From Promethearchaeati archaeon (lineage in GTDB: Archaea; Asgardarchaeota; Njordarchaeia; Njordarchaeales; Njordarchaeaceae): a stretch of 32,031 nucleotides of DNA. Of this stretch, positions 31,667-32,031 are shown piece by piece. Position 1 is the first letter of the stretch. Each line of letters begins with the position of its first letter. The stretch covers positions 1-32,031 of the forward strand of contig JALWRR010000010.1 of NCBI GenBank assembly GCA_026993975.1. Direction: 5' to 3'. The position numbers and the translations under genes are program-made. Below the pieces are notes generated by a model. The model did not search any database. It had not been told where the DNA came from and saw nothing but the letters and a program-made list of their open reading frames with translations.

Positions 31667-32031
31667 CTATATATTTATTGTTATGATCTCTTTCTCTATT
31701 CCCATTTTGTTTAGATACGCTATTACGTCAGCTAATTCCACGGCGAAATTGTATGGGAGAATAGCTGTGTGAAATATTTCTGTGAATAGTTTTTTGTACG
31801 GCTCAAATTCCTTATCTATGTATACCGCGCTAAGCAAGATTCCTCTTCTCTCTATTATTCGTCTCACCTTCCTCAAGACTCTATCCATTACTATAATCCT
31901 AGCTTTCCACTTAGGAACCCTCTGTATCCTTGATATGAAACGAGTCAGGCTCTTGAACTTCAATGATACACAAATAGATATGAAACCGAATTTTCTCCTT
32001 GATAAATAATTCAGAACTCTCTTCTTCTTAT
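31667..32031 (-). CDS. Partial CDS at the right edge, unknown
   Basis: A minus-strand frame is open from the window edge to a TAG at 31667-31669 (about 120 codons), so the gene starts outside. It is rich in Arg/Lys in the first half (VLRKVRRIIERRG). It then has AVYIDKEFEPYKKLFTEIF and FAVELADVIAYLNKMG at the end. The pattern of strand-borne Asp and a late Asp in a helix could suit an RNase H-like nuclease, but I do not recognise the family. The basic content suggests a nucleic-acid-binding protein. Confidence 0.5.
   Translation of the reverse strand, partial: KKKRVLNYLSRRKFGFISICVSLKFKSLTRFISRIQRVPKWKARIIVMDRVLRKVRRIIERRGILLSAVYIDKEFEPYKKLFTEIFHTAILPYNFAVELADVIAYLNKMGIEKEIITINI

Overview
The window looks like the chromosome of a thermophilic archaeon, most likely a member of the Thermoproteota. 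Reasons: AT-rich DNA with short gaps; many TTG and GTG starts preceded by GGTG/GAGGTG ribosome sites; TATA-like boxes about 26 bases before likely transcript starts; and a typically archaeal gene set (four-subunit KorDABC-type 2-oxoacid:ferredoxin oxidoreductase, NucS/EndoMS, free-standing AlaX, Dps-like ferritin, superoxide reductase, HEPN/MNT pair). I cannot name the genus. I saw no tRNA, rRNA, CRISPR array, insertion sequence or prophage.

Layout. 1-318: no convincing gene. 319-2798: a SAM methyltransferase, then an oxygen-defence cluster: superoxide reductase on the minus strand, divergent from a Dps-like ferritin, a second ferritin-like protein and a 45-residue rubredoxin that starts with TTG. 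2983-5821: korDABC operon. 5829-8531: minus-strand ABC-2 export operon (ATPase and two permeases). 8693-9394: CPBP membrane protease. 9536-11984: PaaK-like adenylate-forming enzyme overlapping a membrane gene that is split in two frames. 11981-13246: LarA-like nickel racemase. 13325-15740: GNAT protein, creatininase-family hydrolase, DUF72 protein. 15871-18599: endonuclease-IV-like TIM barrel and an SF2 helicase. 18596-20905: two divergent membrane genes, one with 7 membrane spans plus a longin-like domain. 21076-23107: MFS transporter and convergent metallophosphoesterase. 23257-25980: aconitase. 26326-27513: MgtE/SLC41-type cation transporter. 27562-29539: NucS and a second MFS transporter. 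29685-30391: HEPN/MNT module that looks inactivated. 30434-31580: small winged-helix-like protein and AlaX. 31667-32031: partial gene running off the right edge.

How genes fit together. Rubredoxin is the usual electron donor to superoxide reductase and rubrerythrin-type proteins, so 1150-2798 reads as one detoxification unit. KorDABC and aconitase are both enzymes of the (reductive or oxidative) citric acid cycle and of ferredoxin-linked carbon metabolism.

The most unusual material is a pair of about 360-residue membrane proteins (10900-11984 and 19835-20905) that share one architecture: seven hydrophobic spans followed by a longin/roadblock-like cytosolic domain. One copy is translationally coupled to an odd PaaK-like enzyme and is interrupted by a frameshift at an (AT)5 run. 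The second notable item is the HEPN/MNT pair: the HEPN gene carries an in-frame TGA and the MNT partner has Gly where the active-site Ser is expected.
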